Positions 8,214 through 16,119 of a DNA stretch of 42,275 bases are shown piece after piece. Position numbers and translations under genes: made by a program. Origin of the DNA: Sphingomonadaceae bacterium (GTDB taxonomy: Bacteria > Pseudomonadota > Alphaproteobacteria > Sphingomonadales > Sphingomonadaceae); contig JAECRT010000004.1 in NCBI GenBank assembly GCA_016000085.1, positions 39,168 to 81,442 on the forward strand, in the 5' to 3' direction. Below the pieces are notes generated by a model, which saw only the letters and a list, made by a program, of their open reading frames with translations, searched no databases and was not told where the DNA came from. The first letter of the stretch is position 1, and the number at the start of each line of letters is the position of its first letter.

Positions 8214-9274
8214 TACATGCTCTCCCCGTTGCGGACATAGGCGATCAGCGCTTCGACATGCGCGATCGGCGTGTCGGGCAGGATGCCATGGCCCAGATTA
8301 AGGATATGGGGGCGCCCGGCAAAGGCGGCGCGGATATTGTCCACGGCCCGTTCCACCGCCTGTCCCCCGGCGATCAACGCCAGCGGATCGAGATTGCCCT
8401 GCACCGGCAGGCCGGCGGGTAGCGCCGCATTGGCCCAGTGCGGATCGACCGTTTCATCCACGCCAATGGCGTCAACGCCGGTGCCGACCGCATAATCGGG
8501 CAGCTTTGCGCCCGCGCCCTTGGGAAAGCCGATGATCGGAATATGCGGGTGGAGCGCCTTCAATTTGCGGACGATGGCGGCGTTGGGGGCAATCACCCAG
8601 CGTTCGAACTGGAGCGGAGCGAGGCTGCCGGCCCAGCTGTCGAACAGCTGCACCGCTTCCACGCCCGCCTGAATCTGGCCCGACAGATAGATGACGGTGG
8701 CGTCGACAATGGCGTCGATCAGCGCGCCGAAGCGGGCCGGGTCGCCATAAGCGAGGCGACGGGCCGCGCCCTGGTCCTTGCTGCCCTGTCCCGCGACCAT
8801 ATAGGTCGCGATGGTCCAGGGACTGCCTGCAAAGCCCAGGAAGGTCACGGAGGGGTCTAGCGCGGCCTTCACCTGCCGCACGGTTTCATAGACCGCATCG
8901 AACCGGCTGAAGTCCGGCGTGAGCGCCGACAGATCGGTCTCGGCGAGAATAGGGGAGAGGCGGGGGCCTTCGCCGGTTTCGAACCACAGATGCTGACCCA
9001 TCGCATAAGGAACGATGAGAATGTCGGAAAAGAGGATCGCGCCGTCGAAGCCGAAGCGGCGCAGCGGTTGCAGAGTCACTTCCGCGGCGGCCGGGCTGTC
9101 ATAGACCAGTTCCAGGAACCCGCCCTTGTCGGCGCGCAAGGCGCGATATTCGGGCAGATAACGGCCCGCCTGGCGCATCAGCCACATGGGCGGCACGGCG
9201 GGTCGATCACCCCCCAGGACGGCGAGCAGGGGCTTGGCGGACGGGTCGCCGGACAGGATCTCGGAAGCCTTCAT
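8213..9274 (-). CDS. hemE: uroporphyrinogen decarboxylase
   Basis: HemE removes four carboxyl groups from uroporphyrinogen III to give coproporphyrinogen III in heme synthesis. The 353-residue protein has the family signature 'PPMWLMRQAGRYLPEYR' near residue 30, 'FGFDGAILFSDIL' with the catalytic Asp, 'GFAGSPWTIATYMVAG', 'VQLFDSWAG', and 'NLGHGILPDTP' near the C-terminus. Its promoter must lie in the probable origin region directly upstream (9275 onward). It is followed by hemJ in a two-gene heme operon. In Caulobacter, hemE also borders the chromosome origin and reads away from it, as here. Confidence 0.97.
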   Translation of the reverse strand: MKASEILSGDPSAKPLLAVLGGDRPAVPPMWLMRQAGRYLPEYRALRADKGGFLELVYDSPAAAEVTLQPLRRFGFDGAILFSDILIVPYAMGQHLWFETGEGPRLSPILAETDLSALTPDFSRFDAVYETVRQVKAALDPSVTFLGFAGSPWTIATYMVAGQGSKDQGAARRLAYGDPARFGALIDAIVDATVIYLSGQIQAGVEAVQLFDSWAGSLAPLQFERWVIAPNAAIVRKLKALHPHIPIIGFPKGAGAKLPDYAVGTGVDAIGVDETVDPHWANAALPAGLPVQGNLDPLALIAGGQAVERAVDNIRAAFAGRPHILNLGHGILPDTPIAHVEALIAYVRNGESM

Positions 9275-9561
9275 CTTATACTCTTAATTTTAGATTCAAG
9301 ATTGATGGAGATAGTAGGGGGCGCTGGGAGCGGGGTTTATGCGTTGCGCCCGGATTTGCCAACAGCTTGACTCCCTTGATGCCGCGTTTGCCGTCCGAGT
9401 CAGTCGAACTATCCCCGTTATCCACAGGCTGTGGACGAAAATGACGGTCTGTTTGCGGGCTGTGGATAAGATTCCCGGTAGCGTGGAGCGACGGAAAGCC
9501 GCGATTTTATCCCCAATTCCATCCTTGCTTTATCCACAGCCTCCCCACAGAGATATACGGC
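9275..9561. other. probable chromosomal replication origin (oriC) between hemE and the DUF299 gene
   Basis: The sequence shows three perfect DnaA boxes TTATCCACA: plus strand 9418-9426, minus strand 9461-9469, plus strand 9530-9538. There is also a one-mismatch box TTATCCCCA at 9507-9515 and a weaker one at 9430-9438 (minus). An AT-rich block at 9274-9318 could be the unwinding element. GANTC sites, the target of the cell-cycle methylase CcrM, occur at 9293, 9369, 9397 and 9470, with another at 9592 inside the next gene. It is known that the Caulobacter origin lies between hemE and the DUF299 gene. Most genes transcribe away from this point on both sides. No gene is present here. The hemE promoter probably overlaps it. 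Confidence 0.85.
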
Positions 9562-10389
9562 ATGGCGCGCATTCATCTTCACCTACTTTCGGACTCCACC
9601 GGCGAAACGCTGGAGAATATCGCCAAGGCGGCGATCGGTCTGTTCGAAAATGTGGAGGCGATCCGGCATTTCTGGCCGATGGTGCGATCCGAACTGCATC
9701 TGGACCGGATCATGGAGGAAATCGCCGCCAATCCGGGGCTGGTGCTGTTCACGCTGACCAACCATCCGCTGCGCAAGCGGCTGGAGACGCGGTGCCGGGC
9801 GCTGGGTCTGCCCCATGTCGCGGCGCTCGATAGCGTGGCGGACGCGCTGTCCAATATATTGGGGCAGGAAACACGGACCCGGCCGGGGCGCAAACATATA
9901 TTGGATGAAGCCTATTTCGCCCGGATCGAGGCGATCCAGTTCACCATCGCCCATGATGACGGGGTGGGGCATGAAAATTGGGAAGAGGCCGACATCGTGC
10001 TGGCGGGCGTATCGCGCGCGTCCAAGACACCGACCTCCATCTATCTGGCCAATCGCGGCTATAAGACCGCCAACATGCCGCTGGTGCCGGAATCGCCGCC
10101 GCCGCGCAGCCTGTACAGCCTCAAGCATCCGATGGTCGTGGGGCTGACGGTCAGTCCCGACCGCCTGATCCAGATCCGGCGCAACCGGCTGCTCTCGCTC
10201 AACCAGGCGCCCGAAACAGCCTATGTCGACAATGAGAAGGTCCAGGCGGAACTGGCCTTTGCCCGGCGGATGTTCGCCGACAACGGCTGGCCGGTGATCG
10301 ACATGACGCGCCGATCGATCGAGGAAGCGGCCGCCGCGATCATCAACCTGTTCAATGACCGGGAACTGGCCGAAGGAGAAGGTGCATGA
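9562..10389 (+). CDS. pyruvate, phosphate dikinase / PEP synthase regulatory protein (DUF299 kinase-pyrophosphorylase)
   Basis: This 275-residue protein belongs to the DUF299 (PPDK/PpsR regulatory protein) family. Members phosphorylate pyruvate phosphate dikinase or PEP synthase on threonine with ADP and also remove that phosphate by pyrophosphorolysis. Characteristic blocks are the start 'HLHLLSDSTGETLENIAKAA', the P-loop-like 'GVSRASKTPTSIYLANRG' in the middle, 'NMPLVPE', 'VGLTVSP' and 'DMTRRSIEEAAAAI' near the C-terminus. The first gene right of the probable oriC, it overlaps maf by four bases (ATGA). No PPDK or PEP synthase gene is in the window, so its target is inferred only from the family. 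The start follows a purine-rich CACAGAGA stretch. Confidence 0.93.
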   Translation: MARIHLHLLSDSTGETLENIAKAAIGLFENVEAIRHFWPMVRSELHLDRIMEEIAANPGLVLFTLTNHPLRKRLETRCRALGLPHVAALDSVADALSNILGQETRTRPGRKHILDEAYFARIEAIQFTIAHDDGVGHENWEEADIVLAGVSRASKTPTSIYLANRGYKTANMPLVPESPPPRSLYSLKHPMVVGLTVSPDRLIQIRRNRLLSLNQAPETAYVDNEKVQAELAFARRMFADNGWPVIDMTRRSIEEAAAAIINLFNDRELAEGEGA

Positions 10390-10991
10390 TCGTGCTGGCG
10401 TCGCAGAGCGCGAGCCGGCGGGCGATGCTGAGCGCGGCCGGCGTGCCGTTCGAGGTGCTGTCGCCTGGCGTGGATGAGGAAGCGGCGAAAGAGGCTTTGC
10501 GCGGCGATGGGCTGGACGCGCGGGCATTGGCCGATGCGCTGGCGGAATTGAAGGCGCTCAAAGTGTCGCGCCGAGTGCCGGGCGCGCTGGTGCTGGGATG
10601 CGACCAGACATTGAGTATCGGCGAAGGCGACGATCGCGGCGAAATGATCGACAAGGCAGTGGACCGGGCCGATGCGGCGCGCATCCTGCGGCTGTTGTCG
10701 GGGCGGGTGCATCATCTGCACAGTGCGGCGGTGATCGTGCTGAACGGCGAGCCGATCTGGCGGCATGTCGAGCGGGTACGGATGACGGTGCGGACGCTGA
10801 GCGACGCCTTTATCACATCCTATCTGGATGGCGACTGGGACGCATTGCGCTGGTGCGTGGGTTGTTACCGGATCGAGGGGCCGGGCGCGCAGCTGTTCGC
10901 CAAGGTCGAGGGCAGCCAGTTCGCGATTCAAGGGCTGCCGCTATTGCCGCTGCTTGACTTTCTGCGCGTGCGGGGCGTTTTGACAGCATGA
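10386..10991 (+). CDS. maf: Maf-family nucleoside triphosphate pyrophosphatase
   Basis: Maf proteins hydrolyse non-canonical or modified nucleotides (dTTP/UTP, m7GTP, pseudo-UTP) to monophosphates and are linked to division arrest. The 201-residue product begins with the family signature 'IVLASQSASRRAML' (S-x-S-x-R). Family blocks corresponding to 'LGADT' and 'DKP' read here as 'LGCDQTL' and 'MIDKAVDR', so the usual Ala-Asp-Thr is changed although the catalytic Asp is kept. The later 'CVGCYRIEGPGAQLFAKVEGS' matches the Maf C-terminal loop. It overlaps the genes on both sides by four bases, inside the DUF299-maf-aroE-coaE run. The exact nucleotide substrate cannot be inferred. Confidence 0.9.
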   Translation: MIVLASQSASRRAMLSAAGVPFEVLSPGVDEEAAKEALRGDGLDARALADALAELKALKVSRRVPGALVLGCDQTLSIGEGDDRGEMIDKAVDRADAARILRLLSGRVHHLHSAAVIVLNGEPIWRHVERVRMTVRTLSDAFITSYLDGDWDALRWCVGCYRIEGPGAQLFAKVEGSQFAIQGLPLLPLLDFLRVRGVLTA

Positions 10992-11812
10992 CCGACCAAC
11001 TCCCCTATGCCGAAGTGATCGGCGATCCGATCGCGCACAGCAAATCGCCCCTGATTCACAATTTCTGGCTGAAAGCGCTGGATATCGAGGCGGAATATAA
11101 GAAGACCCATGTGACGCCGGAGGGGCTGGCCGCCTATTTCCTGCAGCGGCGGGCGGACCCGGACTGGCTGGGATGCAATGTCACCATCCCGCACAAGATT
11201 GCGGTGATGGATTATACCGACGATCCGGGCGGGGTGCGCGAGCGGATCGGGGCGATGAACACGATCGCGTCGGAAACGGGCGGGCCGCTGATCGGCACCA
11301 ATACCGATGCGGGTGGCTTCCTGCAGCCGTTGTTGCGGGACAAGTGGAAGGGGCAGAGCGCCGTCCTGGTCGGCGCGGGCGGCGCGGCGCGGGCGATCCT
11401 GTTCGCGCTGACCAGCCTGGGCGTGCCGGACATCACCATCATGGCGCGCGATAGCGCCAAGGGGCAGGCGCTGCTGGACCGAGCCGGGGTGCAGGGGCGG
11501 GTGATCGGCATGGGCGATGCGCTGCCCGCCGCCGATATGCTGGTCAATTCGACGTCGCTGGGCATGGTGGGACAGCCTTTGCTGGAGCTGGACCTGACGC
11601 CGTTGCCCGAAAGCGCGACCGTATATGACATCGTTTATGCACCGCTGGAAACCGGGCTGCTCAAAGCGGCGCGGGCGCGGGGGCTGACCGCGCTGGATGG
11701 GCTGGAAATGTTGATCGGGCAGGCGGCGTTGGCGTTCGATATCTTTTTCGATGCGGAAGCGCCGCGGGACCGGGACGCGGAACTGCGTGCATTGCTGACC
11801 GCTGCCGATTGA
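10988..11812 (+). CDS. aroE: shikimate dehydrogenase
   Basis: AroE reduces 3-dehydroshikimate to shikimate with NADPH in aromatic amino-acid synthesis. The 274-residue protein has the substrate-binding start 'VIGDPIAHSKSPLIHN', the catalytic lysine in 'NVTIPHK', the paired aspartate in 'GTNTDAGGF', the NADP Rossmann loop 'LVGAGGAARAI', and the 'NSTSLGM' and 'DGLEMLIGQAALAF' blocks. All are in normal order and length. Its ATG overlaps the maf stop, and its TGA overlaps the coaE start (TGATG), so this is part of one translationally coupled operon starting at the DUF299 gene. Confidence 0.96.
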   Translation: MTDQLPYAEVIGDPIAHSKSPLIHNFWLKALDIEAEYKKTHVTPEGLAAYFLQRRADPDWLGCNVTIPHKIAVMDYTDDPGGVRERIGAMNTIASETGGPLIGTNTDAGGFLQPLLRDKWKGQSAVLVGAGGAARAILFALTSLGVPDITIMARDSAKGQALLDRAGVQGRVIGMGDALPAADMLVNSTSLGMVGQPLLELDLTPLPESATVYDIVYAPLETGLLKAARARGLTALDGLEMLIGQAALAFDIFFDAEAPRDRDAELRALLTAAD

Positions 11813-12405
11813 TGCGGATCTACGGTCTGACCGGCTCCATTGGCATGGGCAAGTCGGCGGTAGCGGCGATGTTCCGGCGCGAAGGCGTGCCGTTGTTCGA
11901 TGCCGATGCGGAGGTTCATCGCTTGCAGGGACCGGGCGGCGTGCTGTTGCCCGCGATCGAGGCGCGCTTTCCTGGCACGACCGGCGCGCGCGGCGTCGAT
12001 CGCGCGAAGCTGGGCGCGGCGGTATTTGGTGATCCGCACGCGCGGCGGGCATTGGAGGCGATCGTCCATCCAGCCGTACGGGCGGCGCGCGCCGCTTTCC
12101 TGCGGCGGCATCGGGCGCGCAACTTCGTGATCCTCGACATTCCGCTGCTGTTCGAAACGGGTGGGCAGACGGGGCTGGCTGGCGTGATCGTCGTCAGCGC
12201 GCCGGCCTGGAAACAGCGCAAGCGCGTGCTGGCCCGGCCGGGCATGACGGCGGCGAAATTCCGCCAGATCCTGCGCCTGCAAACGCCCGATGCGGAAAAA
12301 CGCCGTCGCGCCGATCATATTATCGATACGGGCACGACATTCACCGCCACCCGCGCACAAGTCAGCCGTCTGGTCGCTTGCCTTGGCGCGCAGACAGGCA
12401 GATAA
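11812..12405 (+). CDS. coaE: dephospho-CoA kinase
   Basis: CoaE phosphorylates the 3'-hydroxyl of dephospho-CoA, the last step of CoA synthesis. The 197-residue protein starts 'MRIYGLTGSIGMGKS' with the P-loop GSIGMGKS, followed by 'DADAEVHRL', 'LEAIVHPAV' and 'ILDIPLLFETG', the usual lid and substrate blocks. The ATG (11812) overlaps the aroE TGA; a TTG three bases earlier is in frame but unlikely. Codon and base composition match the neighbours. It is followed by dnaQ after only 20 bases, as in many alphaproteobacteria. Confidence 0.95.
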   Translation: MRIYGLTGSIGMGKSAVAAMFRREGVPLFDADAEVHRLQGPGGVLLPAIEARFPGTTGARGVDRAKLGAAVFGDPHARRALEAIVHPAVRAARAAFLRRHRARNFVILDIPLLFETGGQTGLAGVIVVSAPAWKQRKRVLARPGMTAAKFRQILRLQTPDAEKRRRADHIIDTGTTFTATRAQVSRLVACLGAQTGR

Positions 12406-12425
12406 GGGTTGGCCCAAGAGTCGAT

Positions 12426-13139
12426 ATGAAGAGGGCAATGCGCGAGATTATTTTCGATACCGAAACGACAGGCTTCGATCCGGCATCCGGTGACAGGATG
12501 GTCGAGATCGGCTGTATCGAACTCATTAACCGCGTGCCGAGCGGCCGCACCTTTCACGCATATTATAATCCCCAGCGCGACATGCCCGCCGCTGCCGAAG
12601 CGGTGCATGGGTTGTCGAGCCAGTTTCTGCGCGACAAGCCGCTGTTCGTCAGCGGTGTGGAGGAGTTACTCGCCTTTCTGGAGGACAGCCCGCTGGTCGC
12701 GCATAATGCGCGGTTCGACTTTGGTTTCCTCAATCATGAATTGCGCCTGTGCGCCCGGCCCGACGTGTCGCTCGATCGGATGATCGACACGGTGGCGATC
12801 GCGCGGACGCTGCATCCCGGCGCCAAGCACAGCCTGGACGCGCTGTGCACCCGTTACGGCATCGACCGCAGCCATCGCGTCAAGCATGGCGCGCTGCTCG
12901 ACGCGGAACTGTTGGCGCAACTCTATATCGAACTGACCGGAGGCCGCCAGATCGGCCTGGGTCTTGCACGGGAGGAAGAGAAAGCCGGTATCGGGATGGA
13001 ACTTGCGGCATCCGCCATAGTTCGCCCCGTTCGTCCTGCGCGCGTTTTCGAACCCAGCGCAGAGGAGCTGGAACGGCATGCCAGGTTCATCGCGACCCTG
13101 GAAAAGCCGCTCTGGCTGGAGGAGGCGCAGCCGGGCTGA
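12426..13139 (+). CDS. dnaQ: DNA polymerase III epsilon subunit (proofreading 3'-5' exonuclease)
   Basis: DnaQ proofreads for the replicative polymerase. The 237-residue product has all DEDDh exonuclease motifs: Exo I 'FDTETTGFDP' at the start, Exo II 'VAHNARFDFGFLN' in the middle, and Exo IIIe 'HGALLDAELLAQLY' with the catalytic His. The C-terminal third, which binds the alpha subunit, is variable and Pro/Arg-rich here. The start could be ATG 12426 (MKRAMREI) or ATG 12438 (MREI). The latter fits family N-termini, but a GAGGG only two bases before it is too close for a normal ribosome site. It ends the operon that starts at the DUF299 gene. Confidence 0.95.
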   Translation: MKRAMREIIFDTETTGFDPASGDRMVEIGCIELINRVPSGRTFHAYYNPQRDMPAAAEAVHGLSSQFLRDKPLFVSGVEELLAFLEDSPLVAHNARFDFGFLNHELRLCARPDVSLDRMIDTVAIARTLHPGAKHSLDALCTRYGIDRSHRVKHGALLDAELLAQLYIELTGGRQIGLGLAREEEKAGIGMELAASAIVRPVRPARVFEPSAEELERHARFIATLEKPLWLEEAQPG

Positions 13140-13213
13140 AAAGTCCGCGTCCGTGCCTCCTTGGTCATCCGGGCTTCAGTCCTTGGCGCCCGGCAAGAAT
13201 AAGGAGAAGGCAT

Positions 13214-13819
13214 ATGGATATTCGTGTTTCCGGGCACCAGGTCGAAACGGGCGAAGCGCTCAAGGAGCATGTCGCGACCCGCATGGAGGCCATAGCCGAG
13301 AAATATTTTGCTCGCACGATTTCCGCCCAGGTGACCTTCCGCAAGGCGCCACACGGCGCTTTCCACTGCGATATCGTGTGCCATGTCATGACCGGCCTGA
13401 TCCTGAAGGGCGCGGGCGAAGCGCAGGAGGCTCATCCCGGTTTCGATCAGGCGGCCGAGCGGATCGAGAAGCAGTTGCGCCGCTATATGCGCCGTCTGAA
13501 GGATCGCCACGCCCAGTCTGCCGCTGCCGAGGCGCAGCGCGCCAATGGCTATAGCGTCGATGATATCGATGGCGCAGGCTATACCATCTTCGCCGCCGCG
13601 ATCGACCAGGAAGAAGAAGCGGTCGACGCACCCCTGATCGTGGCGGAAACGCGGGTCGACATTCCCGAAGCGAGCGTGTCGGACGCGGTCATGATGCTGG
13701 ACCTGCGCAACACCAACGCGCTGTTGTTCGTGAATGCGGGAACGGCGGCCTATAATATGGTCTATCGCCGCCATGACGGGACGATCGGCTGGGTCGAGCC
13801 GCGCCTTCAGGCAAGCTGA
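13214..13819 (+). CDS. hpf: ribosome hibernation-promoting factor, long form (HPF/RaiA family)
   Basis: Long HPF binds the decoding centre and joins 70S ribosomes into inactive 100S dimers in slow growth. The 201-residue protein begins MDIRVSGHQVETGEALKEHV, with the S30AE domain in the first 110 residues and the C-terminal dimerisation domain (about residues 145-200) including 'PMMLDLRNT'-like 'AVMMLDLRNTNALLFVN' and 'YNMVYRRHDGTIGWVEP'. The strong AAGGAG at 13201 sets the ATG at 13214; an open frame further upstream is only the overlap with dnaQ. ptsN follows 130 bases downstream, a common pairing in proteobacteria, although the usual rpoN upstream is not here. Confidence 0.95.
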   Translation: MDIRVSGHQVETGEALKEHVATRMEAIAEKYFARTISAQVTFRKAPHGAFHCDIVCHVMTGLILKGAGEAQEAHPGFDQAAERIEKQLRRYMRRLKDRHAQSAAAEAQRANGYSVDDIDGAGYTIFAAAIDQEEEAVDAPLIVAETRVDIPEASVSDAVMMLDLRNTNALLFVNAGTAAYNMVYRRHDGTIGWVEPRLQAS

Positions 13820-13949
13820 GTCCCCGTTAGACAGCCGGGCCGCCTGTTGACCTGAAGGTGCAGGCGGCCTATGGCGCCGGGCTTTGGTATCCCCAAGCAT
13901 CGCGCATGATATATACGGCAAGGCGCGGCTTGGCCGGTTCGGATAGATC
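13820..13949. other. hpf-ptsN intergenic hairpin
   Basis: The 130-bp gap holds a perfect 9-bp inverted repeat, GGCCGCCTG at 13838-13846 and CAGGCGGCC at 13861-13869, with a 14-base loop. There is no T-run after it. It may stabilise the 3' end of hpf mRNA or dampen read-through into ptsN. Confidence 0.45.
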
Positions 13950-14417
13950 ATGGTTGATTTCCACGACATCGTTTCGCCTGACGCCCTCGCAACGGGCATG
14001 TCGGCGAACGGTAAGAAACAGTTGTTCCAGAAGATCGGGGCGCTCGCAGCAACCGCCTATGGACTGGATGTCGACAGTGTCGCCGACGCTTTGTTCGAGC
14101 GCGAGCGACTGGGGTCGACCGGCTTTGGTGGCGGCGTAGCCATTCCCCATGCGAAAATTGCCGGGCTGGATCGCATGTGTGGCGTGGTGGTGCTGCTGAA
14201 CCCGGCGGCTCCGTTCGATGCCGTGGACGATGTGCCGGTCGACATCGTGTTCGCCCTGCTGTCGCCGGTCGACAGTGGCGCGGAGCATCTCAAGACTTTG
14301 GCGCGCGTGTCGCGTTACCTGCGCGACGATGCGCAGGTTGCCCGGTTGCGGGGCGCCAAGGCGACCGCGGCGCTTCATGCGCTGCTTGCAGGCGGCGGGA
14401 CGCGTGACGCAGCCTGA
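13950..14417 (+). CDS. ptsN: nitrogen-type PTS EIIA component (EIIA-Ntr)
   Basis: PtsN is the end acceptor of the regulatory PTS-Ntr phosphorelay (EI-Ntr, NPr, EIIA-Ntr), controlling potassium uptake, nitrogen responses and sometimes stringent signalling. The 155-residue protein has the phospho-His block 'GFGGGVAIPHAKI', with the family 'PHAK' histidine, 'FERERLGSTG' before it, and the 'DIVFALLSPVDSGAEHLKTLARVSRYLRD' region, all diagnostic. The ATG at 13950 follows a weak GGATAGATC stretch. The next gene starts within two bases of its stop. The rest of the relay is not in this window. Confidence 0.93.
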   Translation: MVDFHDIVSPDALATGMSANGKKQLFQKIGALAATAYGLDVDSVADALFERERLGSTGFGGGVAIPHAKIAGLDRMCGVVVLLNPAAPFDAVDDVPVDIVFALLSPVDSGAEHLKTLARVSRYLRDDAQVARLRGAKATAALHALLAGGGTRDAA

Positions 14418-14418
14418 C

Positions 14419-14871
14419 ATGCCGCCAGCCAGCGGCGAAACCGCGCATTTCCGTGCGCTGGAGACGCTGTACGGGTCCGCGCCGATCAATCGGCTGTTCC
14501 GATCGACGCTGTCGATCCCCGAAGCAGGCCGGTCGATCATCGATTTCGATGTCGATGAAAGCCAGTTTCACGCGGCGGGCGCGGTGCATGGCACCGTCTA
14601 TTTCAAGATGCTCGACGATGCCGCCTTTTATGCGGCGAACAGCCTGGTGAGCGATCGCTTTTTGCTGACCACGGCGTTCAACCTACTGTTCACCCGACCG
14701 ATCGGGCCGGGCCGTATCCGGGCGGAGGGCCGCTGGATCAGTGGCAAGCGGCGCGTCTATGTCGCCGAAGCCAGTTTGATCGATTCGGACGGCGAGGAAG
14801 TCGGGCGAGGCACCGGCACCTTCATGCGATCGCAATTTTCTCTCTCATCGCTGCCGGGATATCGTGGCTGA
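14419..14871 (+). CDS. PaaI/hotdog-fold thioesterase-like protein
   Basis: The 150-residue product has a single hotdog fold typical of PaaI/YiiD acyl-CoA thioesterases. A helix region 'HGTVYFKMLDDAAFYAANS' follows a beta strand and is equivalent to the 'HGG..FxLaDxA' motif with its acid residue; then come strands such as 'FNLLFTRPIGPGRIRAEGRW' and 'VYVAEASLID'. The substrate is unknown. ATG 14419 lies one base after the ptsN stop; a GTG at 14404 inside ptsN is an alternative. It overlaps the DUF1491 gene by eight bases. Family is well supported, enzyme activity is inferred. Confidence 0.8.
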   Translation: MPPASGETAHFRALETLYGSAPINRLFRSTLSIPEAGRSIIDFDVDESQFHAAGAVHGTVYFKMLDDAAFYAANSLVSDRFLLTTAFNLLFTRPIGPGRIRAEGRWISGKRRVYVAEASLIDSDGEEVGRGTGTFMRSQFSLSSLPGYRG

Positions 14872-15214
14872 TTATGACGACAGCGCGCGGCTGACCAGCG
14901 CCATGCTGGTGGGGGCGCTGGTACGGCGGGCGTCTGCGGCTGGCGGCTTTGCCATGATCCTGGTCAAGGGCGATGCGACCAGCGGCGTGATATTGGTGCA
15001 AGCGGTTGAAAAAGGACGGGAAACTGGACTTTTTGAACGTGTATCGAACTTTGCCGGAGGTCATGCGTTGATGCGCTGTGGACCTGCCCCGGAGGATGGT
15101 GCGGAGTCGCTCGCGCTATATATAGCGCGCCGCCGCAAGTCGGACCCCGACCTGTGGATAATTGAACTCGACATCCCGGAAGCGGAACGGTTTGCCGCTG
15201 AATCCCTGTGCTGA
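14864..15214 (+). CDS. DUF1491 family protein
   Basis: The 116-residue protein matches the alphaproteobacterial DUF1491 family. It has an N-terminal 'LTSAMLVGALVRRASAAGGFAMILVKGD' block, a central 'SGVILVQ' strand and a C-terminal 'DPDLWIIELDIPEAERF' block. Function is not known. Translation starts at GTG 14864 inside the end of the thioesterase gene, so the two are coupled. It is soluble and has no visible catalytic motif. It closes the hpf-ptsN-thioesterase-DUF1491 run. Confidence 0.8.
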   Translation: MADYDDSARLTSAMLVGALVRRASAAGGFAMILVKGDATSGVILVQAVEKGRETGLFERVSNFAGGHALMRCGPAPEDGAESLALYIARRRKSDPDLWIIELDIPEAERFAAESLC

Positions 15215-15389
15215 TCGTTGACATGGTGGAACGGCCCGTGCATTTGGCCGCCGTCGCTGAACGCGCAGGTTGCCACATTCGCCCAAGGGGGGCGGGCGGG
15301 GTAAACACGCAGACGGGGGGCGGCCGAACGTCAGAGAATATGTGTTAAAGCGACGTTTCCGGCCAAGAACCGCATGATTTTGAGCCGTA

Positions 15390-16061
15390 ATGAGTTTCCG
15401 TTTAAGAGCTGCGATAATCGCGGCATTGGCTATGTCCGCTACGGCGGCGGTCACAGCTTCCGACATGTCGATCGCTGGTGAGTCGATCCATTCGGCAGTA
15501 TCCCTTCCGGGGAACAATGCGCTGAACGCAGCGCCTTCGGCCGGCAACAAGCCCGCCGTCATCTTTGCAGCGCCGCGTGAAGTCACGCAGCCGCTCGTAT
15601 CGGCAGCCGCTGCCGATGCTTCGTCTTTTTCCTCTTCCGACAGCCAGGCCGACAGCCTCGTTGCTCTGGTCGACGCCCATGGCGCACCTGAACAGCTCGA
15701 CGGCGACATGCATTGCCTGGCCGGCGCAGTCTATTTCGAATCCAAGGGCGAAAGCCTGGAAGGCCAGCTGGCCGTCGCACGTGTCATCATCAATCGCGCC
15801 AAGTCTGGCCGTTTCGCCAGCAGCCTGTGCGGTGTCGTTTATCAGCCCAGCCAGTTCAGCTTCGTGCGCGGTGGCACCATGCCGTCGATCCGCACCGAAG
15901 GCAGCAGCTGGCGCGAAGCCGTCGCCATCGCCCAGATTGCGATGGAAGACAGCTGGGACAGCAGTGCCGAAGGCGCGCTGTTCTTCCACGCCCGTCGCGT
16001 CTCGCCGGGTTGGGGCAAGGCCAAGCTGGCGTCGATCGACAATCATATCTTTTATCGCTGA
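15390..16061 (+). CDS. SleB-type cell wall hydrolase (Hydrolase_2)
   Basis: The 223-residue exported protein has a signal peptide (about the first 23 residues), a low-complexity Ser/Ala linker to about residue 105, and a C-terminal SleB/CwlJ-like domain. Diagnostic blocks are 'LAGAVYFESKGESLEGQLAVARVIINR' with the catalytic-type Glu in 'YFESKGE', 'CGVVYQPSQFSFV', and 'ALFFHA...PGWGK'. In Bacillus these enzymes degrade spore cortex; in alphaproteobacteria they are thought to be periplasmic lytic enzymes. A strong terminator follows at 16120. The 175-bp gap before it probably holds its own promoter. Confidence 0.88.
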   Translation: MSFRLRAAIIAALAMSATAAVTASDMSIAGESIHSAVSLPGNNALNAAPSAGNKPAVIFAAPREVTQPLVSAAAADASSFSSSDSQADSLVALVDAHGAPEQLDGDMHCLAGAVYFESKGESLEGQLAVARVIINRAKSGRFASSLCGVVYQPSQFSFVRGGTMPSIRTEGSSWREAVAIAQIAMEDSWDSSAEGALFFHARRVSPGWGKAKLASIDNHIFYR

Positions 16062-16119
16062 GTGAGCGTTGGTGGATGCGCGCAGGCGCGTTCGCCCGGT
16101 TCCAGCCCAGATCGAAGAC

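Noticed and set aside
12749-13213. Long upstream extension of the hpf frame
   Set aside because: It overlaps dnaQ, while a strong AAGGAG and the family N-terminus define the start at 13214.
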